The notes beneath the pieces are model-generated. The model made no database searches and was not told the DNA's origin. It saw only the letters and a list, made by a program, of their open reading frames with translations. 64,000 nt of DNA from an uncultured Christensenella sp. (GTDB lineage: Bacteria; Bacillota; Clostridia; Christensenellales; Borkfalkiaceae). Location of the stretch: positions 1 through 64,000 of the forward strand of contig CAJUET010000008.1 in assembly GCA_910585595.1 (NCBI GenBank), given 5' to 3'. Positions within the stretch are counted from its first letter, which is position 1, and every line of letters begins with the position of its first letter. This document shows positions 7,920-15,522 of this stretch, piece by piece. The position numbers and the translations under genes are program-made.

Positions 7920-9557
7920 TTATTTGCGTTTAAATCTGTTGGCGCGTTCATTCCTTTTGGCTTCTTTCTGCGCCTCTTTTTCTTTGGCGCGCTTTTCCTT
8001 TTCGGTCATCTGCCAAGCGTATTTGCGCGTAACGCGTTCCGTCGCCTTCTTCGCCGACTTCTTTTTAAAGACCGCACCGATAATGAGATTCGCAAGAAGG
8101 GTGGTCAATAGGGAAATAACGCTCGACATCGTCATGTAAATAGAGAACGCCGCACTGTACATAAATGCAAAGATCGCATAGATGACGGGCATGATAAAGA
8201 GCATGATTTTCTGCGTTCTCGCGCCCTGTCCGTCGACCGTTTGGTATTTGTTGCTTGTTTTGCTCGACCGCATGGAAATAAACTGCGAAAGCACCATAAA
8301 GCCGATCGAAAGAATGATCAGAATAAAGTAACCGTTGGGCTGAGACCGTTCGGTGTCGAGCTGCGAAACCAAATTGTCGTAATCGGTCTTGGTAAAGACC
8401 TGCGTCAACGACTTCTTTGTTCCGTCCTGCAAGGTGATTTTTTTGTTGAGTTCGCTCTTGAACTTATTATAGGACTGAATGGGGTGGCTGTAAGATACGT
8501 CGGGATACCAAACGTTTTTCACCCAAAGGAAACTAGAATCGTGACCGCCTCTGTACCACTCTGCCGCCGCCGTTGCGCCGATGCGGACGACGTAGCGGTT
8601 GATCGCAACGTTGTCCGTCTCTTCTGCGGCGATTGTCGTATCCGCCGCGACCTCTTCCCGAATGGCATTATAAACTTTTGATACCGTAAGGGGTTCCTCG
8701 CCTTCTTTCGCTTCTTTCTGCAAAAAAAGCGTTTCCCCGTATTCTTCAAGATAAGTATCGAACTTGTTCTTTCCTTCCGTTTTTTCCGTATCGACAAAAA
8801 AGGAAAACTTGATTTTATCGTCTTCGAACCAGCTTTTGCAAACGATGAACTGTTCCGCCTTCGAAGATCTTACTTCCAGATATTTATTCCCATACTCGCC
8901 CGTTTCCTCGTTCTTCTCGCGCGGGAGCATTTTATAAGTTAAATGGGAAAGTTTTTCATTGATCAGACTTCCCTCTATGACCCTGCCTTCCTCCCATACC
9001 GCTTTTCCCTCGGAAAGGTTCTCATCGGCTGCATTTTCTACGAAGAGCAGATAATTTCTGCCTTGTCCGTCGAAATCGATACTGTCGGGAGCATATTTAA
9101 GGACCGACTCGGTATAAACCTGCGACATTTTCTCGTACATGGAAAGATTCGCAAACTGCGAATACGTTCTGAACCCTTGGAAGGCAACGATCAGAATAAC
9201 AAGAGAAAAGATCGTAGGCAAACACGCCCCGAGCATACTGTACCCGTTTTTCTTGTACAGTTGCATCATTTTTTGATTATACGTCGCCTTGTCGTTGGCG
9301 TACTGCTTTTGCAGCTTTTCAAGTTCGGGCTGCATCTCCTGCATGACGAGATTTTGTTTGCGCATATTCACGCGCTGATAAATATCGAAGGGGAGCGTAA
9401 TACATTTGAGCACGATTGTAAAGACGATGATCCCGAGACCGATGATCCCGCATCCTTCGATGATCGCCTGCGCAAATTTACCGAGCCAATCGAGCCCGAT
9501 TTTGTATCCGTATTCGAGTACGTTAATTGTGACCGAACCGAGTAATGACTGTAACAT
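7920..9557 (-). CDS. yidC: membrane protein insertase YidC/Oxa1 with a large extracytoplasmic insertion
   Basis: A 545-residue insertase, about twice the size of Bacillus SpoIIIJ. The core is recognisable: a first membrane helix at about 36-58 with the groove-charge position occupied by Lys51 (usually Arg), the cytoplasmic coiled hairpin 60-105 (QEMQPELEKLQKQY), the second helix about 110-130, and the last helices at about 410-430 and 451-495, followed by a Lys/Arg-rich tail that in this family binds ribosomes. Between helix 2 and the conserved FLWVKN segment (343-348) there are about 200 extra residues, which by family topology lie outside the membrane. No lipobox is seen at the N-terminus. 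It sits between yidD and jag as usual. Confidence 0.94.
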   Translation of the reverse strand: MLQSLLGSVTINVLEYGYKIGLDWLGKFAQAIIEGCGIIGLGIIVFTIVLKCITLPFDIYQRVNMRKQNLVMQEMQPELEKLQKQYANDKATYNQKMMQLYKKNGYSMLGACLPTIFSLVILIVAFQGFRTYSQFANLSMYEKMSQVYTESVLKYAPDSIDFDGQGRNYLLFVENAADENLSEGKAVWEEGRVIEGSLINEKLSHLTYKMLPREKNEETGEYGNKYLEVRSSKAEQFIVCKSWFEDDKIKFSFFVDTEKTEGKNKFDTYLEEYGETLFLQKEAKEGEEPLTVSKVYNAIREEVAADTTIAAEETDNVAINRYVVRIGATAAAEWYRGGHDSSFLWVKNVWYPDVSYSHPIQSYNKFKSELNKKITLQDGTKKSLTQVFTKTDYDNLVSQLDTERSQPNGYFILIILSIGFMVLSQFISMRSSKTSNKYQTVDGQGARTQKIMLFIMPVIYAIFAFMYSAAFSIYMTMSSVISLLTTLLANLIIGAVFKKKSAKKATERVTRKYAWQMTEKEKRAKEKEAQKEAKRNERANRFKRK

Positions 9558-9584
9558 CTTCGTTTCAACGCCCTTTAAGGTTAT

Positions 9585-9794
9585 TTATAAAAGCCACTTT
9601 TTTTTAAATGGATTCTCGGGAGCAGGGTCAAAACCGCCCTTCGAGAGCGGATTGCACCTTATGATCCGCCAAATTCCCAATAAAATGCCGGGGACCGTCC
9701 CCAGATTATTGATGCACCGTTTCGTGTATTCCGAGCAAGTCGGATCATACAGGCAGGTATGGCGGGAAAGGTGTTTTTGGTAAAAGACGATCAT
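9585..9794 (-). CDS. yidD: membrane protein insertion efficiency factor YidD
   Basis: The reading frame contains the YidD signature FYQKHLSRHTCLYDPTCSEY, then CNPLSKGGFDPAPE. These are small amphipathic proteins that help YidC. The frame stays open far upstream into rnpA, so the start is uncertain. The ATG at 9794 gives 69 residues, but family members usually have seven or eight residues more before FYQK, so a non-ATG start a little upstream, translationally coupled to the rnpA stop at 9877, is possible. The C-terminus ends in a Lys/Trp-rich tail 27 bases before yidC. Confidence 0.88.
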   Translation of the reverse strand: MIVFYQKHLSRHTCLYDPTCSEYTKRCINNLGTVPGILLGIWRIIRCNPLSKGGFDPAPENPFKKKWLL

Positions 9795-9876
9795 GCGGAT
9801 GCAGATCGCCTTGAATACAGGCGGAAAAAGCTTTCTTTTCAGAAAAACGGCGTTTCTTATAAAGAGCGAACGCGCG

Positions 9877-10206
9877 TCAATCCATAAAGAGATTCTCTTT
9901 TTCGATGATCTTTTTGAGATCGCGTTTAAAGAAAGCGTATTTGTATTCCTTTGCAACTTTCGGGATAAGGAGCGCTCTGCACGGTTTGATCTGCGACCCG
10001 TACTCCGCGAACGCTTCCCGAAGCAAACGCTTGATTCTGTTCCTTTCAACGCTTTTTCCATACTTCTTTCCCACGCAAACAGCGTAATGCGTTTCCTTTG
10101 CAGGAAAATACACGAGCGTTATCGTATGAGAAAACGCTCGCTTTCCGCATTTGAACACTTTTTCGATTTCTTTGTTTTTTTTTAGACGGAAACAGCGTTT
10201 TGCCAC
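9877..10206 (-). CDS. rnpA: ribonuclease P protein component
   Basis: A 109-residue basic protein that binds RNase P RNA and helps 5' maturation of tRNA. The RNR signature is SVERNRIKRLLREAF (about 52-66), preceded by the conserved YAVCVGKKYGK. The start is GTG at 10206, five bases after rpmH, so translation is probably coupled to rpmH. The order rpmH-rnpA-yidD-yidC-jag is the standard origin-side arrangement in Firmicutes. Confidence 0.96.
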   Translation of the reverse strand: MAKRCFRLKKNKEIEKVFKCGKRAFSHTITLVYFPAKETHYAVCVGKKYGKSVERNRIKRLLREAFAEYGSQIKPCRALLIPKVAKEYKYAFFKRDLKKIIEKENLFMD

Positions 10207-10211
10207 TTTCG

Positions 10212-10346
10212 TTATGCGGAAACGTGTTTTCTGCCCTTATTTCTGCGGCGTTTAATGACGTTTCTTCCGCCCGTTGTCTTCATGCGTTTACGGAAACCGT
10301 GAACTTTGCTTCTCTGTCTCTTTTTGGGCTGATAGGTTCTTTTCAT
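10212..10346 (-). CDS. rpmH: 50S ribosomal protein L34
   Basis: A 44-residue, strongly basic protein beginning MKRTYQPKKRQRSKVHGFRK and ending in NKGRKHVSA, an unmistakable L34. An AGGAG site precedes the ATG at 10346. Its own promoter lies at 10401-10429, just after dnaN, so it opens the rnpA-yidD-yidC-jag transcript. In most Firmicutes rpmH is separated from dnaN by dnaA and oriC; here it follows dnaN on the same strand. Confidence 0.97.
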   Translation of the reverse strand: MKRTYQPKKRQRSKVHGFRKRMKTTGGRNVIKRRRNKGRKHVSA

Positions 10347-10400
10347 ATAGCTACTCCTTGTATTTCGTTATGAATGTATAAACGAATCTTATTCCGTATA

Positions 10401-10429
10401 ATTATAGAGAAATTTTACAATTCCGTCAA
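10401..10429 (-). promoter_or_regulatory. sigma-A promoter of the rpmH operon
   Basis: Minus-strand TTGACG (10424-10429), 17-base spacer, perfect TATAAT (10401-10406), about 55 bases before the rpmH start. Confidence 0.88.
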
Positions 10430-10433
10430 GCGA

Positions 10434-11534
10434 TTACGACGCGTTCTTAACGGGCAATATGAGATACAAACTGTCTTTCTTTTCCTGATTTTGCAGAATA
10501 AAGGGGGAAATTGCCCCGCTGAACGAAATCGTTACGCGGTTTTCCCTCAAAGCGCGGAGCGCGTCGAGTAAATATTTTGCGTTCATGGAAATTGTAAGAT
10601 CTACGCCGTCCGTCTCCGCGTTCAGTGTTTCGGCAACCGTTCCCGATTCGGAAACGGAGGAGATCTTCACTCTTTCGGAAGAAATATCCAGAGTCACGAG
10701 ATTATTTTTATCCCCGCGGATAATGATCGCCGCACGTTCCGCACTCGCCATAAGTTCCGCTTTGTCGAGCGTGACGTAGGTGGAAAATTTCGTAGGCACG
10801 ACGTTTTCGCGTTTGATAAACTCTCCTCTGTAAAGACGGGAAACGATCGTCGTTCCCTCCGATTTCACAAGGAGCTGACCGCCCTCTTCGTAGAGCGTCA
10901 CTTCTTCGTCCTCTTCTCCCGTAAGCATTTTTGAAATTTCATTGAGCGTTCTTGCGGGACAGATCATATTCTTTTCTCCGCTCTTGGATAAAATCGAAGT
11001 TTCTGAAAAGGCAAGGCGGTATCCGTCGAGAGAAGTCATCTTTAATGTATCGTTGAGTTCCATCAGACAGCCCTTCAAAACGGGACGGGAATCATCCTGC
11101 GCGCAACAGAAAACCGTCTCCGCAACGATTTGTTTGAACGCGCTCTGCTTCATGACGAAACTGTTTTCGCCGGCATTGAGATTGATCGCGGGAAATTCTT
11201 CCGCCGAAACCGCCTGCATATAAGATTTGGAATCGCGGTAAGCGATCGCAACTCCCTTTTCCCCCGTGGAAACGTCGATCTCTTCTCCGGAAAGTTTGCT
11301 GATAAAATCGGAAAAGAGTTTTCCGGGAACGCATACCGATCCCTCTTCCATAACTTCCGCATTGAGCTTTTTTTCGATCGAAAGTTCCCCGTCCGTTGCA
11401 AGAAGAGAAATTCCGTCGCCCGTAGCCGTAATTTTAATACACTCCATAACCGGTGCAGTCGTTCTTACGGCGCAAGCTTTGCTCACTTTAAGAACTGCTT
11501 CCGCAAGCGTCAATCCGTTGCAATTAAATCTCAT
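10434..11534 (-). CDS. dnaN: DNA polymerase III beta sliding clamp
   Basis: A 366-residue clamp, the normal length, with three similar domains. It has MRFNCNGLTLAEAVLKVSKAC at the N-terminus, a central DSRPVLKGCLMEL segment and the C-terminal ISPFILQNQEKKDSLYLILPV, which matches the beta clamp ending (…Y.ILPVR). It tethers polymerase III to DNA and is the hub for replication and repair partners. AAGGAG lies eight bases before ATG. The region directly upstream (11590-11815) has the features of oriC. dnaA, which normally precedes dnaN, is absent from the window, as is recF, which normally follows. Confidence 0.97.
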   Translation of the reverse strand: MRFNCNGLTLAEAVLKVSKACAVRTTAPVMECIKITATGDGISLLATDGELSIEKKLNAEVMEEGSVCVPGKLFSDFISKLSGEEIDVSTGEKGVAIAYRDSKSYMQAVSAEEFPAINLNAGENSFVMKQSAFKQIVAETVFCCAQDDSRPVLKGCLMELNDTLKMTSLDGYRLAFSETSILSKSGEKNMICPARTLNEISKMLTGEEDEEVTLYEEGGQLLVKSEGTTIVSRLYRGEFIKRENVVPTKFSTYVTLDKAELMASAERAAIIIRGDKNNLVTLDISSERVKISSVSESGTVAETLNAETDGVDLTISMNAKYLLDALRALRENRVTISFSGAISPFILQNQEKKDSLYLILPVKNAS

Positions 11535-11587
11535 TACCGTTCTCCTTAAATGATTTTCTTTTGATCATCCGCCCCTTTTTTTGGAAG

Positions 11588-11815
11588 AGGTTATTTATAT
11601 AAAAAAATTTTATTTAGTAGTATTATTAGTAATAGTGACTGTGGAAAGGTGGACAAGTCCCGCTTTCAGTCTATATTATAGCGAAAACGGCTCAAAAACT
11701 CAACCGTTTTGGGGAAGGTTTCCACAATTTAACCGCGATTATTTGTGGGTAACTCCGTGTATAAACATGTGGACAGGCTGTTCATAAACAAAAGATATCC
11801 ACCCTTGTCCACAAT
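11588..11815. other. oriC: probable chromosomal replication origin (oriC)
   Basis: The region between dnaN and the 11832 gene is non-coding and holds seven sites matching the DnaA box TTATCCACA in 7-8 of 9 positions: 11640-11648, 11648-11656, 11718-11726, 11744-11752 (8/9), 11768-11776, 11795-11803 and 11805-11813 (8/9). An AT-rich stretch (about 11588-11616) lies at the dnaN end, separated from the first box by a DnaA-trio. Gene orientation flips around this point (minus to the left, plus from 13.1 kb on), and parS sites lie 6.5 kb away. All of this is the expected signature of oriC, although dnaA is not adjacent. Confidence 0.85.
11615..11638 (-). other. DnaA-trio element of the origin
   Basis: Eight consecutive triplets, read on the plus strand as TAG TAG TAT TAT TAG TAA TAG TGA, start two bases after the DnaA box 11640-11648 and run into the AT-rich stretch. 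On the minus strand this gives the box, then repeated TAC/TAT/TAA trinucleotides, then A/T runs, the same order as the Bacillus subtilis basal unwinding element on which DnaA forms a filament on one strand. Confidence 0.8.
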
Positions 11816-11831
11816 TTTATGGACGGTATCC

Positions 11832-12290
11832 CTATAAAAGGGCGTGGATGACCTTTTTTCCTTTGCTTTCGGCATAGCGGACGGTATAAGCGGTTCCTCC
11901 CGTATTCCGTGTACAGTAGGAGAAAACGACGTCTGCTTTATCGACCATATAGCGGTTGCGGATCAAAAAACTCCCGTCCGTATAGCGATCGAAAAAAACG
12001 GTAGTCTCGTCGCATTGTAAAACAAGTTCGCGGTACAGCGTTTTCATCTGTGCGGAAAAATAATTTTCCTGCCCCTTATAGGGAATACACGCTTCGATTT
12101 TGATCGGATATGTTTTTTTGAAAGAGGCAAGAATTTTCAAAGCGCATAGATCGAATCCTTCCGCCATACCGCAATAAAAATAACAACACCCGTCTTTGAT
12201 GAGATTTTCAAGTTCTTCTGAAAGTTTTTGTTCGTTGAAGTTTGCAGGCAAAACTCTGTGCCCGGTCAGAGCGCAAGCCGTTTTGTTCAT
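11832..12290 (-). CDS. SLOG-superfamily protein (DUF1273/YpsA-like)
   Basis: A 152-residue protein resembling the DUF1273/YpsA group. It opens with ALTGHRVLP, followed by YFYCGMAEGFDLCALKI (the glycine-rich nucleotide-fold motif of SLOG proteins), IEACIPYKGQE, and ADVVFSYCTRNTGGTAYTVRYAESKGKKV near the C-terminus. SLOG domains bind nucleotides or nucleotide-derived ligands; YpsA affects cell division in Bacillus, but a role here is not known. Its ATG overlaps the rsmG stop by four bases, so it is translated with rsmG. The last codon lies about 20 bases from the outermost DnaA box. The coding strand faces the origin. Confidence 0.85.
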   Translation of the reverse strand: MNKTACALTGHRVLPANFNEQKLSEELENLIKDGCCYFYCGMAEGFDLCALKILASFKKTYPIKIEACIPYKGQENYFSAQMKTLYRELVLQCDETTVFFDRYTDGSFLIRNRYMVDKADVVFSYCTRNTGGTAYTVRYAESKGKKVIHALL

Positions 12291-12979
12291 AGCGGATTTT
12301 TTCGCTCCTTTCCCTGTCCGCGGGGATAAAGGGAGGGCGTCTGCTTGACTTTTTTAATTTCGATCAGCGTTCTCACGCCGTAATTCGGCAGAGTGCAGCA
12401 GGCAACGCGCAAAACTTTTCCGCCCAATTTACGGATCGCGTTTTCCGCTTCGTCAAGTTCTTCGCCGGCGTCTGCTTTATAGGCGATAAAAGAGCCGCCG
12501 ATCTTTACGAAAGGCATACAGTATTCGGAAAGGGTGTTCAGTCTTGCGACCGCCCGCGCACAGCAAATATCGAATTTTTCACGGTATTTCAGATCGTGCG
12601 CAAGCGTTTCCGCCCGTTCGTTTAAGATAAAGACGTCCGAAAGGGAAAGTTCCTTTGCGGCGACCTTCAAAAACTCACACTTTTTTCCTGTGCTTTCTAC
12701 GAGAGTAAAACTGAGATCCTCCCGCAGTATTTTAAGGGGAAGAGAGGGAAAACCCGCTCCCGATCCCACTTCCAAAACGTTTGCGTTTTTCGGAAAGAAG
12801 GTTTCGCCCGTCACGCTGTCCAAAAAATGCTTTTCGAAAACGTCCGCTCTTTCCGTGATCGCGGTCAAGTTAAAGCGCGCGTTGTATTCGGTAAGAAGCG
12901 CAAAGTATTTTTCGAACAAAAATTTTTTTTCGCCGTTTATAATATCCAGATAACGGGCGGGATCGATGGAGTTTAACAT
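12287..12979 (-). CDS. rsmG: 16S rRNA (guanine527-N7)-methyltransferase RsmG
   Basis: A 230-residue GidB/RsmG enzyme that methylates G527 of 16S rRNA with S-adenosylmethionine. Motif I is VLEVGSGAGFPSLPLKI (about 66-82), followed by FTLVESTGKKCEFLK and the CCARAVARLNTLSEYC segment typical of the family. It usually closes the mnmE-mnmG-rsmG-parA-parB row; here mnmE and mnmG are missing from the window and rsmG has been moved to the other side of the origin from parAB. The ATG at 12979 lies only seven bases after a perfect TATAAT, so the transcript probably has no leader. Confidence 0.95.
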   Translation of the reverse strand: MLNSIDPARYLDIINGEKKFLFEKYFALLTEYNARFNLTAITERADVFEKHFLDSVTGETFFPKNANVLEVGSGAGFPSLPLKILREDLSFTLVESTGKKCEFLKVAAKELSLSDVFILNERAETLAHDLKYREKFDICCARAVARLNTLSEYCMPFVKIGGSFIAYKADAGEELDEAENAIRKLGGKVLRVACCTLPNYGVRTLIEIKKVKQTPSLYPRGQGKERKNPL

Positions 12980-12986
12980 ACCTTAT

Positions 12987-13015
12987 ATTATAACACAAAC
13001 AAAAATCAATTTCAA
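12987..13015 (-). promoter_or_regulatory. sigma-A promoter of rsmG, with no room for a leader
   Basis: Minus-strand TTGAAA (13010-13015), 17-base spacer, perfect TATAAT (12987-12992). The rsmG ATG begins seven bases after the -10 box, where transcription should start. Confidence 0.8.
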
Positions 13016-13142
13016 GGGATTGATGGAAGGCGGAATAAATTCGTGGAAAATGGAACTTTTTCGACGAAGTGCGAGCCGCTTTTCCCGATAAAAAGAGTTA
13101 TGATGAACAAAAGAACAGCGGGTTTTTACCGGAAGGAGTTTT

Positions 13143-14165
13143 ATGTCTTACGAAAAAAGAGTTGCGGTGTTGAAGCAGATCAATAAGGGATTTTCCGCAG
13201 ACGGGGGCGCGCTATCGGGGGCAGTCTATTTGGAACGCTTCGGAAGGGAACTGACCGTAAAGGTACAGGCGGCGGGGCTTGCGGCGCTGAAAGAGGGAAG
13301 ATACGCCCTCGTGCTCTCGGTTGGAAACACAAATTTCTGCCTTGCGCTCGGCAGGGGCGAAGCCCTGAAAATTGCCGACGCGCCTTCGATCAAAGAGGGG
13401 TTTTCCGTATTGATCGCTTTCGTTAAGGACGAGGCGCAGGCGGTTGCGTTCGGACGCTGCGGAAGTTCGACAACGAGTGAAAAGGAGCTTTTGAGCGTGC
13501 TCGGTTCAAGCGAAAAAAAGAACAACGAAGCGCCGTCGGTTCCCTTTCCCGCAGTGCCGCCCGAAGAGTTTCCGCCGATCGCACCCAACGTTCCGCGTTC
13601 GCCCGCATATCCTCTGCCCGATCTTCCCCCTAAGGAGGAGCCCGAAGACAGGGCGCCCTTTCGGGAAGGAGCGGTCGCTTACGACGACGAGGCGATTGCG
13701 GAAAGCGACTACTTCCGAGAACGCATACAAGAAGGCGATCGGAATGAAGATACTGCGGGCAAAGGTGAAGAAAAAGGACGAAAAAAGACGGGCGGAAGCG
13801 ATCTTAAAAAAGATGATAACGCTGTCAACCCTTTCCTCCGCACGAAGGGAAAACTTACATATTATAAAAAAGTAAGAGAGGAACTCGAACGCGCCTTTCG
13901 AAAATTTCCGAAGGATACAAGACTGTTAAAAGTATTTCCGCGTTCGGAATGGGTAAAAACGGACGGCGCGCTTTTGGGGGTCGTATACGAAAACGGTTTG
14001 CCCCGTTATCTGTGCGTGGCGGCGGAAAAAAACGGCGACCCGCCCGAAGAGATGAAAGAACGCTGTACTTTCGTTCCCGAATCGCCTTTTTCGGACGAAA
14101 GAGGGTTTTATATCGTTTTTCAGGATGCGGATACGGGAGCGTACGTCAACGTTTCGCAAAACTGA
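13143..14165 (+). CDS. unknown two-domain protein with a charged/proline-rich linker
   Basis: A 340-residue protein I do not recognise. Residues 1-125 form one globular region (beta-rich: GALSGAVYLERFGRELTV, then YALVLSVGNTNFCLALGRG). Residues 130-235 are a low-complexity linker, first rich in Pro and then in Glu, Asp and Lys. Residues 236-340 form a second globular region (FLRTKGKLTYYKKVREEL, WVKTDGALLGVVYENG, GFYIVFQDADTGAYVNV). No signal peptide or membrane segment is seen, so it is probably cytoplasmic. A consensus AAGGAG lies seven bases before ATG. It is the first plus-strand gene right of the origin. The two end domains both handle short beta strands with a GAL-G-V pattern and may be related to each other. 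Confidence 0.8.
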   Translation: MSYEKRVAVLKQINKGFSADGGALSGAVYLERFGRELTVKVQAAGLAALKEGRYALVLSVGNTNFCLALGRGEALKIADAPSIKEGFSVLIAFVKDEAQAVAFGRCGSSTTSEKELLSVLGSSEKKNNEAPSVPFPAVPPEEFPPIAPNVPRSPAYPLPDLPPKEEPEDRAPFREGAVAYDDEAIAESDYFRERIQEGDRNEDTAGKGEEKGRKKTGGSDLKKDDNAVNPFLRTKGKLTYYKKVREELERAFRKFPKDTRLLKVFPRSEWVKTDGALLGVVYENGLPRYLCVAAEKNGDPPEEMKERCTFVPESPFSDERGFYIVFQDADTGAYVNVSQN

Positions 14166-14219
14166 TTTAATTTATACGACAGCCTGCGCAAAAAATCGCG
14201 AGACGTTTTTATAAACGGT

Positions 14220-14248
14220 TTGACAAATGCTTACGGAAGGGATATAAT
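14220..14248 (+). promoter_or_regulatory. sigma-A promoter of the frameshifted lipoprotein
   Basis: Perfect TTGACA (14220-14225) and TATAAT (14243-14248) with a 17-base spacer. The ATG at 14256 starts seven bases after the -10 box, so the mRNA is predicted to be leaderless. Confidence 0.85.
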
Positions 14249-14255
14249 TATCGGC

Positions 14256-15352
14256 ATGAAAAGGTTTATAAAAAGTATTGTTGCGTTGCTTGCGGCGGCG
14301 TCTTTGGCGTTAGGCTTATCCGCCTGCGATCTTTTTGGCGGGTCGAACGGCGAAGGCCCGCCGGCGGATCGCAGGGTGTTTCTTACGGAACGGCGACCGT
14401 AAACTATCATTATGAATACGGCGTCGTCATGGAAAACTATTGGCAGGAGAAGTACTCCGTTCAGACGGGCACGGAATACGAGTTGAAAGAACTTTATACC
14501 CCGCCTGTGAAAGCGGGCTACCGTTTCCTGGGCTGGACGATGAATAAAGGCGGTACGGGCGATCTTATAGGAACGCCTTTCAAAATCGTGGGCTCGGGGT
14601 TTGGCGGAACGGTCTACAATCTGTACGCCAAGTACGAAGAGATCCCCTTCGAAATCGTCTATCACCTCGACGGCGGAACAAATCACGCCGACAATCCGAC
14701 GTCGCTTACAGGTTCGCAGACGCTGAAAAAGCCCGTTAAAGAGAAACATAATTTTTTAGGCTGGTACCGCGACCCCGACTTTGAATTCTATACGACGACC
14801 GCTTCGATGACCGACGATAAAACGACGACGGTAAATCTCTATGCGAAATGGCAGCGCGTCTATGAAATTTCTTATGTCTCCGATCAAGCAAAGCTGACGG
14901 TCGAAGGAGATATGAGCTATCGTCCCCGTAAGAACTTTACCGAGGACGACGAGGCGTTTACCGTCCGTCTGGGTCCCGAATATTTCGAGAATTATCTCTT
15001 TCTCGGTTGGGAAACCGAAGAGGGAGGGGAATTGGTACAGGAAGCTGAAATCCCGATCGATCCGAAAGAAAAGAAAAACGACATTACTTTTACTGCGCAC
15101 TACGAAAAAGCGACGACGAGCGGTAATGAAGTCAGAATCCATATCAATTACGGTAAATACCGTATTTACATAAAGGAAGGGGTCACGAGACTTGTCGTCG
15201 AAGATATGTATACGTCAGGGTACGAGAAGAAAATGGTAGACAGCGTAACTGTTTATTACAGCGGCGAAACCCCGCCGGAGGTTCTTCGCCGAGGCGATGT
15301 TGCCGTTTCGTTTATTCGTGATCCCGAAGCAGTCGAAGACGAATTTAATTGA
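14256..15352 (+). pseudogene. InlB-repeat lipoprotein interrupted by a one-base frameshift
   Basis: The first frame gives a lipoprotein signal peptide (MKRFIKSIVALLAAASLALG, lipobox LSAC, Cys at residue 24) but stops at 14401. The second frame, open across this point to 15352, continues with SYGTATVNYHYEYGVV and then at least two InlB B-repeat (Flg_new) units with GYRFLGWT and HNFLGWYRD cores, and a C-terminal beta domain. Adding one base in the CCC run at 14357-14359 joins them as one protein of about 365 residues with a Gly/Pro/Ser linker after the lipid anchor. Such repeats occur in surface proteins. It could be a sequencing error, a phase-variable switch or a recent inactivation. The next ATG in the second frame is 14429, without a ribosome binding site. 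Confidence 0.82.
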
Positions 15353-15360
15353 GATTTATT

Positions 15361-15400
15361 AAAAGCCCCGCCGTGTTCTTTTTACGGCGGGGCTTTTTTT
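15361..15400 (+). terminator. terminator after the lipoprotein
   Basis: AAAAGCCCCGCCGT paired with ACGGCGGGGCTTTTTTT around a short T-rich loop. Confidence 0.93.
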
Positions 15401-15439
15401 GTTGTGAAAAAAATTTCAGAAAAATTTTTCTCCCGTTGA

Positions 15440-15468
15440 TTTACATTGACGGATTTCTGTGTTATAAT
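15440..15468 (+). promoter_or_regulatory. sigma-A promoter of pckG
   Basis: TTTACA (15440-15445), 17-base spacer, perfect TATAAT (15463-15468). The leader of about 48 bases contains a short GGGC/GCCC hairpin before the ribosome binding site. Confidence 0.8.
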
Positions 15469-15522
15469 ATATAAAGAAAGAAACGGGCTTTCCGCCCGCA
15501 GATAATTCGGAGGTATTTTTTT

